NCBI RefSeq assembly: GCF_014836765.1
Contig: NZ_JACSQG010000007.1
Span: 62,001 to 126,000, forward strand
DNA: 64,000 nucleotides
DNA from: Serpens gallinarum
GTDB taxonomy: Bacteria; Pseudomonadota; Gammaproteobacteria; Pseudomonadales; Pseudomonadaceae
Reading direction: 5' to 3'
Of the stretch, positions 9,075 through 20,125 are shown one piece after another (the stretch's first letter is position 1; every line of letters starts with the position of its first letter). Under the pieces are notes generated by a model. The model was given only the letters and a program-made list of their open reading frames with translations, ran no database searches and was not told the DNA's origin. The position numbers were made by a program, and so were the translations under genes.

Positions 9075-10757
9075 TTAGTTCTGGTTTTCCATCTGTGCAC
9101 GGATCAGATCACCAATGGTGGTCGGGCCGGTGCTTTCCACTTCCTGCTTGGTGCGCAGCTCTTTCATCGCGTCCTTTTCGTCTTCGACGTCTTTGGACTT
9201 GATGGACAGGCTGATCACGCGGGACTTGCGGTCGATGCTGATGATCTTGGCTTCGACTTCCTCGCCTTCCTTCAGCACGTTGCGGGCGTCTTCAACGCGG
9301 TCGCGGCTGATTTCGGAAGCCTTCAGAGTGGCCTCGATATCGTTGCCCAGATCGATGATGGCGCCCTTGGCGTCAACTTCTTTTACGATGCCACGAACAA
9401 TGGTGCCCTTCTCATTCAGGGAGGCGTAGTTGGAGAACGGATCGTCTTCCAGCTGCTTGATACCCAGGGAGATGCGCTCGCGCTCCGGATCAACAGACAG
9501 GATCACGGTGTCCAGCTCGTCGCCCTTCTTGAAGCGACGAACGGCTTCTTCACCAGCTTCGTTCCAGGAAATGTCGGACAGGTGAACCAGACCGTCGATG
9601 CCGCCGTCCAGACCAATGAAGATACCGAAATCGGTGATCGACTTGATGGTGCCGGAGATGCGGTCGCCCTTGTTGAACTGGCCAGAGAAGTCTTCCCACG
9701 GGTTGGACTTGCACTGCTTGATGCCCAGGGAGATACGACGACGCTCTTCGTCGATGTCCAGAACCATAACTTCCACTTCGTCGCCGACCTGAACGACCTT
9801 CGACGGGTGGATGTTCTTGTTGGTCCAGTCCATTTCGGACACGTGCACCAGGCCTTCCACGCCCTCTTCCAGCTCGGCGAAGCAGCCGTAGTCGGTGAGG
9901 TTGGTGACCTTGGCCATTACGCGGGTGTTTTCCGGGTAACGGGCCTTGATGGCAACCCATGGGTCTTCGCCCAGCTGCTTCAGACCCAGGGAAACGCGGT
10001 TGCGCTCTCGGTCGAACTTCAGCACCTTGACGTCGATCTCGTCGCCAACGTTGACGATCTCGGACGGGTGCTTGATGCGCTTCCAGGCCATGTCGGTGAT
10101 GTGCAGCAGGCCGTCTACGCCGCCCAGGTCCACGAATGCGCCGTAGTCGGTGAGGTTCTTGACGATACCCTTGACTTGCTGGCCTTCCTGCAGGGATTCC
10201 AGCAGGGCTTCGCGCTCGGCGCTGTTCTCGGCTTCCAGCACGCTGCGACGGGAAACGACAACGTTGTTGCGCTTCTGGTCGAGCTTGATGACCTTGAACT
10301 CGAGTTCTTTGTTTTCCAGGTGGGTGGTGTCGCGCACAGGGCGGACATCGACCAGGGAACCCGGCAGGAACGCGCGGATGCCGTTGACGTCGACAGTGAA
10401 GCCACCTTTGACCTTACCGTTGATGACGCCCTTGACCACTTCTTCAGCAGCAAACGCAGCTTCCAGAACGATCCAGCACTCGGCGCGCTTGGCTTTTTCG
10501 CGGGACAGCTTGGTTTCACCGAAGCCGTCTTCCACTGCGTCCAGTGCGACGTGAACTTCGTCACCTACCTTGATGGTCAGCTCGCCCTGCTCGTTGTAGA
10601 ACTGCTCGACCGGGATGACGCCCTCGGACTTGAGGCCAGCATGCACGGTGACCCAGTCACCGTCGATGTCGACCACGATGCCGGTGATGATGGCACCCGG
10701 CTGCATGTCGAGGGATTTCAGGCTTTCTTCAAATAGTTCTGCAAAGCTTTCGCTCAT
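9075..10757 (-). CDS. rpsA: 30S ribosomal protein S1
   Basis: A 560-residue protein of six S1 (OB-fold) repeats. Repeats 3-6 show the recurrent 'G..V.G.V..I.D.G.F..L..G..GL.H.S' pattern. It binds mRNA leaders and docks them on the 30S subunit. The start at [13 protein letters not shown] is the family N-terminus; the frame extends 37 codons further upstream without family similarity. It follows cmk, the conserved order. In Enterobacteria and P. aeruginosa ihfB lies directly downstream; here an unrelated convergent gene does. Confidence 0.98.
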   Translation of the reverse strand: MSESFAELFEESLKSLDMQPGAIITGIVVDIDGDWVTVHAGLKSEGVIPVEQFYNEQGELTIKVGDEVHVALDAVEDGFGETKLSREKAKRAECWIVLEAAFAAEEVVKGVINGKVKGGFTVDVNGIRAFLPGSLVDVRPVRDTTHLENKELEFKVIKLDQKRNNVVVSRRSVLEAENSAEREALLESLQEGQQVKGIVKNLTDYGAFVDLGGVDGLLHITDMAWKRIKHPSEIVNVGDEIDVKVLKFDRERNRVSLGLKQLGEDPWVAIKARYPENTRVMAKVTNLTDYGCFAELEEGVEGLVHVSEMDWTNKNIHPSKVVQVGDEVEVMVLDIDEERRRISLGIKQCKSNPWEDFSGQFNKGDRISGTIKSITDFGIFIGLDGGIDGLVHLSDISWNEAGEEAVRRFKKGDELDTVILSVDPERERISLGIKQLEDDPFSNYASLNEKGTIVRGIVKEVDAKGAIIDLGNDIEATLKASEISRDRVEDARNVLKEGEEVEAKIISIDRKSRVISLSIKSKDVEDEKDAMKELRTKQEVESTGPTTIGDLIRAQMENQN

Positions 10758-10904
10758 GTTGATTCCTGTGAGATCAAGGGCAGTCGATCTGCCCAAAGCC
10801 ACATCCCAGACAATGTGGGTTCGTTCATATAAAAAGAGGCCTGCAGGACGAGGACTGGTCTCCTGCATGCCTCCTTGCGGTCTTCCGTTATTGGAAGTGA
10901 CCTA

Positions 10905-11588
10905 TTACCCAGCGAGCTCGCGAGCAGCGACTTCACCAAGAATTCTTTCAAGCACCTGCTCGATCGACAGTTGCGTGGAATCCAGCAAAATCGCGTCGGC
11001 TGCCGGTTTGAGTGGAGCCACCGCTCGCTGGGTGTCACGCTCATCGCGCGCACGTATCTCGTCGAGAAGACTCGCGAGAATAACAGCATCGCCCTTTTCC
11101 TTCAACTGAAGATAGCGACGCTGCGCACGTTCCTCCACGCTGGCCGTCAGGAAAATCTTCAAAGGCGCATCGGGAAATACCACGGTGCCCATGTCGCGAC
11201 CATCGGCTACCAGACCCGGCGCCTCGAGAAATGCGCGCTGGCGGTGCAGCAGCGCATCACGCACTGCCGGCAACGCGGCGACTTGCGATGCGCCCGAGCC
11301 GACCTGCTCGTTGCGAATCGCCTGCGTGACTTCCTCGCCTTCCAGAATAATGAGCTGTTCCTGACCTGGTGCGCCAGCCACGAATTGCACATCCAGATGA
11401 GCGGCAAGGGCCTTGAGCCCTTCTTCGTTGGTCAAGTCGACGCTGTGATTACTGGCAGATAGGGCCAGCAGTCGATACAGCGCGCCGGAGTCGAGCAGAT
11501 TCCAGCCCAGGCGGGTGGCCAACAGGCCGGCAATGGTGCCCTTGCCGGAACCGCTGGGCCCGTCGATGGTGATGACTGCTGTACTCAT
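10905..11588 (-). CDS. cmk: cytidylate kinase
   Basis: Cmk phosphorylates CMP and dCMP with ATP in the cytosol. The P-loop 'GPSGSGKG' is at residues 10-17, followed by 'DSGALYR' and '[11 protein letters not shown]', all typical of bacterial CMP kinases; the length (227) is normal. The start codon overlaps the stop of tyrA-aroA by four bases (ATGA), indicating translational coupling in the hisC to cmk unit. Confidence 0.98.
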   Translation of the reverse strand: MSTAVITIDGPSGSGKGTIAGLLATRLGWNLLDSGALYRLLALSASNHSVDLTNEEGLKALAAHLDVQFVAGAPGQEQLIILEGEEVTQAIRNEQVGSGASQVAALPAVRDALLHRQRAFLEAPGLVADGRDMGTVVFPDAPLKIFLTASVEERAQRRYLQLKEKGDAVILASLLDEIRARDERDTQRAVAPLKPAADAILLDSTQLSIEQVLERILGEVAARELAG

Positions 11589-13834
11589 GCCTGACCTTCT
11601 TCGCTGACGCGAATGCCGGTCTGCGCCGCCAGGCCGAGGAAATTGGGGAACGAGGTGGCGACGTTGGCACAGTCATGGATGCGAATCGGCGCCGTGGCGC
11701 GCAGCGAGGCCACGCTGAAACTCATGGCGATACGGTGGTCGCCATGGGCCCAGACTTCGCCGCCGCCCATCGGGCCGCCGTCGATGATGATGCCATCTGG
11801 AGTGGGCTCGACTTTTACGCCCAGAGTTTGCAGGCCGTCGGCCATAACCTGGATACGGTCGGACTCCTTGACCCGCAATTCCTCGGCGCCGCGCAGCACC
11901 GTACGCCCTTCGGCGCAGGCGGCGGCAATGAACAGCACGGGGAATTCGTCGATGGCCAGCGGCACCAGCGCCTCGGGAATCTCGATGCCCTTGAGCTTGG
12001 CACTGCGCACACGCAGGTCGGCCACCGGCTCGCCACCGACCTCCTTCTGGTTTTCCAGGGTGATGTCGGCGCCCATCAGCTTCAGGATATCGATGATCCC
12101 GGTGCGCGTCGGGTTGATGCCGACATGCTCCAGCACCAGGTCGGAACCTTCGGCAATCGATGCTGCTACTAGGAAGAACGCCGCCGAGGAAATATCCGCC
12201 GGCACCTCAATCTGCGTGGCGGTCAGTGTGTGCCCGGGCGTAACGGCAGAAGTATTGCCGTCAACGTTCACAGGATAGCCGAAACCGCGCAGCATGCGCT
12301 CGGTGTGGTCTCGAGTTGGCGCCGGCTCGATGACCGAGGTCTGCCCTTCGGCATACAGGCCGGCCAGCAGCAGGCAGGATTTCACCTGGGCGCTGGCCAT
12401 CGGCATTGCATAGCGCATGCCGATCAATTTCTGGCCGCCGCGAATGGTCAGCGGCGGACGGCCTTCGGCGGCGGTCTCGATCACCGCGCCCATTTCGCGC
12501 AGCGGATTGGCCACACGGTTCATCGGCCGCTTGGTAAGCGAGGCATCGCCGCTGAGCGTGGTGTCGAACGGTTGCGCGGCCAGCAGACCGGCCAGCAGAC
12601 GCATCGAGGTACCGGAGTTGCCGAGGTAGATCGGTCCGGGCGGTGCCTGCAGGCCGTGCAGGCCGACGCCATGCACGGTGACGCGGCCATCTTGCGGGCC
12701 TTCAATGACCACGCCCATGTCGCGGAAGGCCTGAATGGTAGCCAGCGCATCCTCGCCTTCGAGGAAGCCCTGCACCTCGGTGGTGCCTTCGGCCAGAGAG
12801 CCGAGCATGATCGAGCGATGGGAAATGGATTTGTCGCCCGGCACGCGGATGCGGCCGTTGACGCTGCCGCCCGGCTGGGCGATGAAAATCAGATCGTTAT
12901 TGGAATGCATGGCGTCCACATAGGCCCGGCGGGCCAGGATTTTGCTGAAATGCTCGCGGGCTACCCGAGCGCGAGTGAACACGCCCAAGAGGTGATGCCC
13001 ATCCCCAGCGACCACCGCGGCGCGCAAGGCGTCGAGGTCATCGCGAAAATCGTCTAGTACCTGCAACACGGCGTCGCGATTGGCCAGAAAGATATCGTGC
13101 CACATCAACGGATCACTGCCGGCGATGCGCGTGAAATCGCGAAAGCCGCCGGCAGCATAACGGAAGATTTCCAGGTTCTCGTGACGCTTGGCCAGCGAAT
13201 CCACCAAGGTGTACGCCAGCATATGCGGCAGATGGCTGGTAGCGGCAAGCACCTGATCGTGATGCTCGACGTCCATCTGCTCGACATCCGCGCCCAGCGC
13301 TCGCCAGAGACGCTCGATGAGCAGCAGCGCTTCGCTGTCCACGCCGTCTGGCGGCGTGAGGATTACCTTGTGGCGGCGAAACAACCGGCCGTCGGCAGCG
13401 GTAACCCCGCTGCGCTCGGAGCCGGCAATCGGATGTCCCGGGACGAAGCGCACCGGCACGCCGCCAAACGCCTCGCGGGCTGCGCGCAGCACATTGCCCT
13501 TGGCGCTGCCAACGTCGGTGAGCACCGCGTGGCCCAGATCGAAGGTGGCCAACTGGGCGAGCACCTTCTCCAGAGCCAGGATCGGCACCGCCAGTTGAAT
13601 CACGTCGGCGCCTCGGCAGGCCGTCGCCAGATCCTCTTCGCAACGGTCGACCACGCCCAGCTCGACCGCCAGACGGCAGGATTCGACATTGCGGTCAACG
13701 CCGACCACCTCGCGGAACAGGCCCTTTTCACGCAGCCCCTTGGCGAAGGAGCCGCCGATCAGGCCAAGTCCCACCACCACCAGGCGTTCGAGAACAGGCG
13801 CACCGCCGCCTTGCAGCGGCTTGACGTCAGGCAC
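11585..13834 (-). CDS. tyrA-aroA: bifunctional prephenate dehydrogenase / EPSP synthase (TyrA-AroA fusion)
   Basis: A 749-residue fusion. The N-terminal part (about 1-305) is prephenate dehydrogenase, with the NAD-binding 'GLGLIGGS' at 22-29 and 'GHPIAGSE' at 133-140; it makes 4-hydroxyphenylpyruvate for tyrosine. The C-terminal part (about 315-749) is 3-phosphoshikimate 1-carboxyvinyltransferase, with 'GDKSISHR' at 333-340, '[10 protein letters not shown]' and 'DHRIAMS'. This fusion is a known feature of Pseudomonas. An internal Met at 309 could allow separate AroA synthesis. The start overlaps the hisC end by 8 bases. Confidence 0.97.
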   Translation of the reverse strand: MPDVKPLQGGGAPVLERLVVVGLGLIGGSFAKGLREKGLFREVVGVDRNVESCRLAVELGVVDRCEEDLATACRGADVIQLAVPILALEKVLAQLATFDLGHAVLTDVGSAKGNVLRAAREAFGGVPVRFVPGHPIAGSERSGVTAADGRLFRRHKVILTPPDGVDSEALLLIERLWRALGADVEQMDVEHHDQVLAATSHLPHMLAYTLVDSLAKRHENLEIFRYAAGGFRDFTRIAGSDPLMWHDIFLANRDAVLQVLDDFRDDLDALRAAVVAGDGHHLLGVFTRARVAREHFSKILARRAYVDAMHSNNDLIFIAQPGGSVNGRIRVPGDKSISHRSIMLGSLAEGTTEVQGFLEGEDALATIQAFRDMGVVIEGPQDGRVTVHGVGLHGLQAPPGPIYLGNSGTSMRLLAGLLAAQPFDTTLSGDASLTKRPMNRVANPLREMGAVIETAAEGRPPLTIRGGQKLIGMRYAMPMASAQVKSCLLLAGLYAEGQTSVIEPAPTRDHTERMLRGFGYPVNVDGNTSAVTPGHTLTATQIEVPADISSAAFFLVAASIAEGSDLVLEHVGINPTRTGIIDILKLMGADITLENQKEVGGEPVADLRVRSAKLKGIEIPEALVPLAIDEFPVLFIAAACAEGRTVLRGAEELRVKESDRIQVMADGLQTLGVKVEPTPDGIIIDGGPMGGGEVWAHGDHRIAMSFSVASLRATAPIRIHDCANVATSFPNFLGLAAQTGIRVSEEGQA

Positions 13835-14939
13835 TGGCGAGCACCTTGCTCAGGGCTTCAAGAAAGCGCGCGTTTTCCTGCTCGGTGCCAATGGACACAC
13901 GCAGGAAGGTCGGCATGCCGTAACCGGCAATCGGCCGCACGATCACGCCCTCGCGTAGCAGGCCGGCGTTGATCGGCGCAGCGTCGCGGCCAAAATCCAC
14001 GGCGATGAAGTTGCCCTTGGACGGAATCCACGCCAGGCCCAGTTCGCGCAAACCCGCTTCCAGCTGGGCCATGCCCGCGCTGTTCAGGCGACGGCCGGCG
14101 GCCAGATAATCAGTGTCATCCAGCGCCGCGCAGGCGGCCACCAGGGCCAGGCTGTTAACGTTGAAGGGTTGGCGCACCCGATTGAGCACGTCGGCAATTT
14201 GTGCCGAGGACGCGGCATAGCCGACACGCAGTCCGGCCAGACCGTAGGCCTTGCACAGCGTGCGCGAGACCAGCAGGTTCGGGTAACGGTCCAGGTAGTC
14301 CAGGCCATTGGGCAGCTCGCCGGGCTCGGAGAACTCGATATACGCCTCGTCGAGCACCACCAGCACGTGGGCCGGCACGCGGGACAGGAACTGCTCCAGC
14401 GCCTCGGCACCGAACCAGGTGCCCGTCGGGTTGTTGGGGTTGGCAAGGAACAGCACGCGAGTATGGTCATCGATGGCCTTGATCAGGCCGTCGAGGTCGT
14501 AGCCATAGTCGATGGCCGGGACCACGCGACTTTCCGCGCCCACCGCCTGGGTGCAGATCGGGTAGGCGGCGAAGGCATGGGCACTGAACACGGCATTCAG
14601 GCCGGGCGCCAGATAGGCGCGCGCGACGATATCGATGATGTCATTGGAGCCGTTGCCCAGGGTGATCAGCTCAGGGGACAGGCCAAAACGCTCGGACAGC
14701 TTTTGCTTGAGCACATAACCGCTGCCATCGGGATAGCGCGTCAGCTCAGGCAGCTCGGCACGGATCGCTTCCAGCACCTTGAGGCTTGGGCCGAGCGGGT
14801 TTTCGTTGCTGGCCAGCTTGACGATCTGCGCCGGATCGATGCCCAGTTCACGGGCCAGCTCATCGATCGGCTTGCCGGTGACGTAAGGGGAAAGCTTTTG
14901 TACGCCTGGCACGGCCAGGGCGAGGAAATCGGATTTCAT
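13827..14939 (-). CDS. hisC: histidinol-phosphate aminotransferase (HisC2 type)
   Basis: A PLP-dependent class I/II aminotransferase of 370 residues with 'KLASNENPLGPS', 'NPNNPTGT', 'LDEAYIEF' and the PLP lysine in 'SRTLCKAYGLAGLRVGY'. In Pseudomonas this second HisC copy sits in the aromatic operon and may also act on phenylpyruvate or hydroxyphenylpyruvate; the position between pheA and tyrA-aroA fits that. I prefer the start MKSDFLALAVPGVQ, five codons inside the longest frame. Confidence 0.95.
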   Translation of the reverse strand: MKSDFLALAVPGVQKLSPYVTGKPIDELARELGIDPAQIVKLASNENPLGPSLKVLEAIRAELPELTRYPDGSGYVLKQKLSERFGLSPELITLGNGSNDIIDIVARAYLAPGLNAVFSAHAFAAYPICTQAVGAESRVVPAIDYGYDLDGLIKAIDDHTRVLFLANPNNPTGTWFGAEALEQFLSRVPAHVLVVLDEAYIEFSEPGELPNGLDYLDRYPNLLVSRTLCKAYGLAGLRVGYAASSAQIADVLNRVRQPFNVNSLALVAACAALDDTDYLAAGRRLNSAGMAQLEAGLRELGLAWIPSKGNFIAVDFGRDAAPINAGLLREGVIVRPIAGYGMPTFLRVSIGTEQENARFLEALSKVLASA

Positions 14940-14959
14940 AGCTACAAGCCTCACGCTCC

Positions 14960-15007
14960 AAGCCGCAAGCAGAAGCCACGCACCGACTCACGTACGGCTT
15001 GCGGCTT
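14960..15007. repeat. intergenic inverted repeat between pheA and hisC
   Basis: Perfect 11-bp arms AAGCCGCAAGC (14960-14970) and GCTTGCGGCTT (14997-15007) are separated by 26 bases inside the pheA-hisC gap of an operon. The motif family (GCTTGCGGCTT, CTGCAAGCTG) recurs in other gaps of this window and looks like a dispersed intergenic repeat. It could also form a stem in the mRNA. Confidence 0.7.
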
Positions 15008-15025
15008 ACAGCTCGCGACTGCTGT

Positions 15026-16123
15026 TCAGAGTACCGCCTTCGGATAAGAACCCAGCACCTTCAAGGCCACCGCTTCCTGGCTGAGCTGCTCCAGCACGGC
15101 CTTGACCAGCGGATCCTGGTGATGCCCAACGAAGTCGATGAAAAAGACGTAGGTCCACTTGCCGCTGCGCGACGGGCGGGTTTCGATGCGCGTCAGGTCA
15201 ATGCCATTGGCGTGGAACGGCACCAGCAATTCGTGCAACGCGCCCGGGCGGTTACTCATCGACACGATGATCGAGGTCTTGTCGTCCCCAGTAGGCGGCA
15301 CTTCTTGGTTACCGATCATCAGGAAGCGCGTGGAATTGTCCGGGCGATCCTCGATTTTTTCCTGCAACTTGCTCAGCCCGTACAGCTGGGCCGCCACATC
15401 ACCTGCAATCGCCGCGCTGTTCCACTCGCTCTTCACCCGCTTGGCCGCCTCGGCATTGCTGGCCACGGCCACACGCTCGACGTTGGGGTAATGGGCATCC
15501 AGCCACTTGCGGCACTGGGCCAGGGACTGGGCGTGGGAATAGATACGGCTGATGTTCGCCGACTTGGTGTTCTCACCGATCAACAAGTGGTGGTGGATAC
15601 GCAGTTCGACTTCGCCGCAGATGACGATGTCGTGCTCCAGGAAGCTGTCCAGGGTATGGCTGACCGCGCCTTCGGTGGAATTCTCCACCGGCACCACCCC
15701 GAAATTCACCGCGCCGGCGACCACTTCGCGGAACACCTCATCGATGGCCGCCATGGGCTTGCTCTGCACCGAGGCACCGAAGTGCTTGAGCGCCGCAGCC
15801 TGGGTGAAGGTGCCTTCCGGCCCCAGATAGGCAACTTTCAGCGGCTGCTCCAGGGCTAGGCAGGAGGACATGATTTCGCGGAACAACCGCGCCATTTCCT
15901 CGTTGTCCAGCGGACCCTTGTTCAGCTCCATGATGTGCTTGAGCACCCAGGCTTCACGTTCGGGACGATAGAACACCGGTGTTTCGCCCGGCTGCAGGTT
16001 GAGCATCTTGACCCGCGCCACTTCCTGGGCACAGCGCGCGCGATCACTGATCAGCTCGAGAATTTTCTCATCGAGGCTGTCGATGCGCACCCGCAAGGCC
16101 TTGAGCTGATCGGCTTCGCTCAT
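15026..16123 (-). CDS. pheA: bifunctional chorismate mutase / prephenate dehydratase (P-protein)
   Basis: A 365-residue enzyme with an AroQ chorismate mutase (about 1-95; 'LRVRIDSLDEKILELISDRA' start), a prephenate dehydratase (about 95-275; 'YLGPEGTFTQAAALKHFG' in part, 'PVENSTEGAVSHTLD') and an ACT regulatory domain (about 280-365; 'GALHELL', 'IETRPSR'). It makes phenylpyruvate and is normally feedback-inhibited by phenylalanine. The start MSEADQLKAL lies one base past the serC stop; the longer frame reads into serC and is not used. Confidence 0.97.
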   Translation of the reverse strand: MSEADQLKALRVRIDSLDEKILELISDRARCAQEVARVKMLNLQPGETPVFYRPEREAWVLKHIMELNKGPLDNEEMARLFREIMSSCLALEQPLKVAYLGPEGTFTQAAALKHFGASVQSKPMAAIDEVFREVVAGAVNFGVVPVENSTEGAVSHTLDSFLEHDIVICGEVELRIHHHLLIGENTKSANISRIYSHAQSLAQCRKWLDAHYPNVERVAVASNAEAAKRVKSEWNSAAIAGDVAAQLYGLSKLQEKIEDRPDNSTRFLMIGNQEVPPTGDDKTSIIVSMSNRPGALHELLVPFHANGIDLTRIETRPSRSGKWTYVFFIDFVGHHQDPLVKAVLEQLSQEAVALKVLGSYPKAVL

Positions 16124-16124
16124 C

Positions 16125-17210
16125 TCAGGCGTGCTCCTTCTCGAACTCGGCCATATAGGCAACCAGCGCCTGTACCGCATCCAGACCCACCGCGTTGTAG
16201 ATCGAGGCGCGCATGCCGCCGACCGAGCGATGGCCCTTGAGATTGAGCAGGCCGCGTGCATCGGCGCCGGCCAGGAAGGCCTTGTCGAGCTTCTCGTCAG
16301 CCAGGCGGAACGGCACGTTCATCCAGGAGCGGGCATTCTTGGCGATCGGGTTGGTGTAGAACGCGCTGGCGTCGATGGCGTTGTACAGCAATTCCTGCTT
16401 GGCATGGTTGCGTTGGGCCATGGCCTCGATGCCGCCTTGCTCCTTAAGCCACTCGAAAACCAACCCGGACAGGTACCAGGAGAAGGTTGCCGGGGTGTTG
16501 TACATCGAGCCGTTGTCGGCGGCGACCTGGTAGTTGAGCATGGTCGGGCAACTGGAGCGGGCGCGACCCAGCAGGTCTTCACGCACGATCACCACCACCA
16601 GGCCGCTCGGGCCGATGTTCTTCTGCGCACCGGCATAGATCAGGCCGTATTTCGACACATCGATGGGGCGCGACAGAATGTCCGAAGACATGTCCACCAC
16701 CAGCGGTACGTCGCCCACTTCCGGCACCCAGTCGAACTGCAGGCCGCCAATGGTCTCGTTGCTGGCGTAGTGCAGGTAGGCGGCGTCCTTGGACAGCTGC
16801 CACTCGTTCTGCCCGGGAATGGCGAAGTAGTCGTAGGGCTTGGCGCTGGCGGCAACGTTGACGGTGCCGTAGCGACGCGCCTCTTCCATGGCCTTCTTGG
16901 ACCAGATGCCGGTGTCGACATAGTCGGCCACGCCGTTTTCCGGCAGCAGGTTCAAGGCGATCTCGGCGAACTGCTGGCTGGCGCCGCCCTGCAGGAACAG
17001 CACCTTGTAGTTCGACGGGATGACCAGCAGGTCGCGCAGATCCTGCTCGGCCTTGGCGGCGATGGCCATGTAATCGTCGCTGCGGTGGCTCATTTCCATG
17101 ACCGACAGGCCCTTGCCGTGCCAGTCGAGAAGTTCCGCCTGGGCGCGTTGCAACACGGCTTCGGGCAGTGCGGCCGGGCCGGCGCAGAAGTTATAGGCGC
17201 GTTTGCTCAC
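16125..17210 (-). CDS. serC: phosphoserine aminotransferase
   Basis: This PLP enzyme (361 residues) converts 3-phosphohydroxypyruvate to phosphoserine and also serves pyridoxine synthesis. Family markers are 'YNFCAGPAALPEAVL', 'FLQGGASQQF', the PLP lysine in 'YAGAQKNIGPSGL' and 'GHRSVGGMRASIYNA'. It begins 7 bases past the gyrA stop and ends 1 base before pheA, so it is part of one leftward operon. Confidence 0.98.
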   Translation of the reverse strand: MSKRAYNFCAGPAALPEAVLQRAQAELLDWHGKGLSVMEMSHRSDDYMAIAAKAEQDLRDLLVIPSNYKVLFLQGGASQQFAEIALNLLPENGVADYVDTGIWSKKAMEEARRYGTVNVAASAKPYDYFAIPGQNEWQLSKDAAYLHYASNETIGGLQFDWVPEVGDVPLVVDMSSDILSRPIDVSKYGLIYAGAQKNIGPSGLVVVIVREDLLGRARSSCPTMLNYQVAADNGSMYNTPATFSWYLSGLVFEWLKEQGGIEAMAQRNHAKQELLYNAIDASAFYTNPIAKNARSWMNVPFRLADEKLDKAFLAGADARGLLNLKGHRSVGGMRASIYNAVGLDAVQALVAYMAEFEKEHA

Positions 17211-17217
17211 TTGTCAC

Positions 17218-19968
17218 TCACTCCTGATTACCGGTTTCATCCGCGGGCGCCCCTGCGTCTGCGGCCACGTCCGGTACATTGATTTCAGCCTCTGCCTCGT
17301 CATCCAGCTCGTCGCTGTCGACCACGGTGGGCTCTTGTACGCGTTCCAGGCCGACCAGCACTTCGTCGCTGGCCAACTTGATCAGGGTTACGCCCTGGGT
17401 GTTGCGCGACTGACTGGAGACTTCATCGACACGGGTACGCACCAGGGTGCCCTGGTCGGAAATCAGCATGATTTCCTCGCCGTCCAGCACCTGGATCGCG
17501 CCGACCAGCTTGCCGTTGCGCTCATTGCTGACCATGGCGATCACGCCCTGGCCACCCCGGCCGCGCTGTGGGTATTCCTCGATCGGGGTGCGCTTGCCGT
17601 AGCCACGCTCCGAGGCGGTCAGAATCTGCGCCTGCGGCTCGGGAATCAGCATGGAAATCAGTTGCTGACCCTCGGGCAGGCGCATGCCGCGTACGCCACG
17701 GGCGGTACGGCCCATCTGACGCACGTTGCTTTCCTTGAAGCGGATGACCTTGCCGCCATCCGAGAACAGCATCACTTCGCGACTGCCATCGGTGATGGCA
17801 GCGGCGATCAGCGTGTCGCCCTCTTCCAGCTTCAGGGCAATCAGACCTGAGCTGCGCGGCTTGCTGAACTGCACCAGTGGTGTTTTCTTGACGGTACCGA
17901 AGGCGGTGGCCATGAAGATAAAGGCACCGTTGACTAGCTCTTCTTCGGCGTCTTCGCCTTCGTCGTCGGCCTCGTCGTGCTCGATAACGGTATCGTCGAG
18001 ATCCTCCAGCTGCTCATCGTCGTCGGCGGCCTGCTGACGCAGCGCCTCCAGATCGACCTGCAGCATGGCGGTGATGTGCTCGCCTTCATCCAGCGGCAAC
18101 AGGTTGACCAACGGACGTCCACGCGCGGCGCGCGAGGCTTCAGGGATTTCGTAGGTCTTCAGCCAATACACCTTGCCCTTGCTGGAAAACAGCAGCAGCG
18201 TGGCGTGGCTGTTGGCGACCAGCAAGTGCTCGACGTAGTCCTCGTCCTTCACGCCTGTAGCCGACTTGCCCTTGCCGCCACGGCGCTGGGCCTCATAGGA
18301 GGCCAACGGCTGGCTCTTGGCGTAGCCGCCGTGGGAAATAGTCACCACGCGCTCTTCTTCGGGAATCAGGTCGGCGATGGTCAGGTCAGTGTGCGAGGCG
18401 GTGATTTCGGTGCGGCGTGCGTCGCCGAACTCGGCCTTGACTGCTTCCAGCTCCTCGCGGATGACCTCCATCAGGCGCTCCTGATTGGTCAGGATGCGGA
18501 TCAGCTCACCAATCAGGTTGAGAATTTCCTGATATTCGTTGAGCAGCTTTTCATGTTCCAAACCGGTCAGGCGATGCAGGCGCAGCTCAAGGATCGCCTG
18601 AGCCTGCTCGGGGGACAGGTAGTACTTACCTTCACGCAACCCGTATTGCTCATCGAGATCGTCCGGACGGCAGGCATCGGCACCGGCGCGCTCGACCATC
18701 GCTTCCACCGCACTGGAAGCCCAGGGCGTGGCGATCAGGCGCTCCTTGGCCTCGGCCGGAGTTGGCGAATTCTTGATCAGCTCAATAACCGGGTCGATAT
18801 TGGACAGCGCGACCGTTTGGCCTTCGAGGATGTGCCCGCGCTCGCGCGCCTTGCGCAGCTCGAACACCGTACGCCGGGTCACCACTTCGCGGCGGTGACG
18901 CACGAACACCTCGAGCATGTCCTTGAGGTTCAGCAGCCGTGGCTGGCCGTCGACCAGTGCCACGGTATTGATGCCGAACACACTCTGCATCTGGGTCTGG
19001 GCATAGAGGTTGTTGAGCACCACCTCGCCCACTTCACCCCGACGCAGTTCGATGACCACGCGCATGCCGTCCTTATCGGACTCGTCACGCAACTCGCTGA
19101 TGCCTTCGAGCTTCTTTTCCTTGACCAGCTCGGCGATCTTCTCGATCAGCCGCGCCTTGTTCAACTGATAAGGCAGCTCGGTGATGATGATCTGCTGACG
19201 ACCACCCACCTTGTCCATGTCTTCGATTTCAGCACGGGCGCGCATATAGATGCGCCCGCGACCGGTGCGGTAAGCCTCGATGATGCCGGCCCGGCCATTG
19301 ATGATGCCTGCCGTGGGGAAATCCGGGCCCGGGATGTACTGCATCAGTTCATCGACCGTCAGCTCGGGGTTGTCCATCAGCGCCAGACAGCCATCCACGA
19401 CCTCACTGAGGTTGTGCGGCGGAATGTTGGTGGCCATGCCCACGGCGATGCCGCTGGAGCCGTTGACCAGCAACGCCGGCACCTTGGTCGGTAGCACGGC
19501 GGGAATCTGTTCGGTGCCGTCGTAGTTGGGTACCCAATCGACGGTTTCCTTGTGCAGGTCGGCCAGCATCTCGTGGGCCAGCTTGGTCATGCGCACTTCG
19601 GTGTATCGCATGGCCGCGGCGCTGTCGCCATCCACCGAACCGAAGTTGCCCTGACCGTCTACCAGCAGGTAGCGCAGCGAGAACGGCTGGGCCATGCGCA
19701 CGATGGTGTCGTACACAGCGCTGTCGCCGTGCGGGTGGTATTTACCGATCACGTCCCCGACCACACGGGCGGATTTCTTGTACGCCTTGTTCCAGTCGTT
19801 GCCCAGCTCGCTCATGGCGAACAATACGCGACGGTGCACTGGTTTCAGGCCATCGCGCGCATCCGGCAACGCCCGACCGACGATTACGCTCATTGCATAG
19901 TCGAGGTAGGACTGTTTCAGCTCGTCTTCGATATTGACCGGGAAGATTTCTTTGGCCAGTTCGCCCAT
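17218..19968 (-). CDS. gyrA: DNA gyrase subunit A
   Basis: GyrA (916 residues) forms the breakage-reunion half of A2B2 gyrase. The catalytic tyrosine is Tyr122 ('MRYTEVRM'). The quinolone region reads with Ser83 and Asp87 in E. coli numbering, the susceptible wild-type state. The C-terminal beta-pinwheel carries repeated GyrA-box-like segments and an acidic insert (about '[20 protein letters not shown]'), and the tail is acidic. The start at [10 protein letters not shown] is the family N-terminus, although the frame extends 24 codons upstream. Confidence 0.98.
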   Translation of the reverse strand: MGELAKEIFPVNIEDELKQSYLDYAMSVIVGRALPDARDGLKPVHRRVLFAMSELGNDWNKAYKKSARVVGDVIGKYHPHGDSAVYDTIVRMAQPFSLRYLLVDGQGNFGSVDGDSAAAMRYTEVRMTKLAHEMLADLHKETVDWVPNYDGTEQIPAVLPTKVPALLVNGSSGIAVGMATNIPPHNLSEVVDGCLALMDNPELTVDELMQYIPGPDFPTAGIINGRAGIIEAYRTGRGRIYMRARAEIEDMDKVGGRQQIIITELPYQLNKARLIEKIAELVKEKKLEGISELRDESDKDGMRVVIELRRGEVGEVVLNNLYAQTQMQSVFGINTVALVDGQPRLLNLKDMLEVFVRHRREVVTRRTVFELRKARERGHILEGQTVALSNIDPVIELIKNSPTPAEAKERLIATPWASSAVEAMVERAGADACRPDDLDEQYGLREGKYYLSPEQAQAILELRLHRLTGLEHEKLLNEYQEILNLIGELIRILTNQERLMEVIREELEAVKAEFGDARRTEITASHTDLTIADLIPEEERVVTISHGGYAKSQPLASYEAQRRGGKGKSATGVKDEDYVEHLLVANSHATLLLFSSKGKVYWLKTYEIPEASRAARGRPLVNLLPLDEGEHITAMLQVDLEALRQQAADDDEQLEDLDDTVIEHDEADDEGEDAEEELVNGAFIFMATAFGTVKKTPLVQFSKPRSSGLIALKLEEGDTLIAAAITDGSREVMLFSDGGKVIRFKESNVRQMGRTARGVRGMRLPEGQQLISMLIPEPQAQILTASERGYGKRTPIEEYPQRGRGGQGVIAMVSNERNGKLVGAIQVLDGEEIMLISDQGTLVRTRVDEVSSQSRNTQGVTLIKLASDEVLVGLERVQEPTVVDSDELDDEAEAEINVPDVAADAGAPADETGNQE

Positions 19969-20125
19969 GGAAGCCTGGTTCCTTTTAGTCAGCAGGGTCC
20001 TGCGATAAGCGCGGGATGGTAACACAGCTCGGGGCTGCAAGCTTCAGGCCGCACGCTGCAAATCCAATCAGTTCGCATATGGAACTGCTCCTAGAGCGCG
20101 GCTTGGCAGCCTACCGCAGGCCGTC

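Noticed and set aside
8883-10736. 617-codon open frame on the plus strand
   Set aside because: It is antisense to rpsA, which is certain. The translation (rich in Val, Asp and Phe) is a mirror of S1 codon use.
17900-18060. frameshift suspected at the acidic stretch in gyrA
   Set aside because: The frame is continuous, and acidic inserts here are known in Pseudomonas GyrA.
17977-19494. 505-codon open frame on the plus strand
   Set aside because: It is antisense to gyrA and has no recognisable domain.
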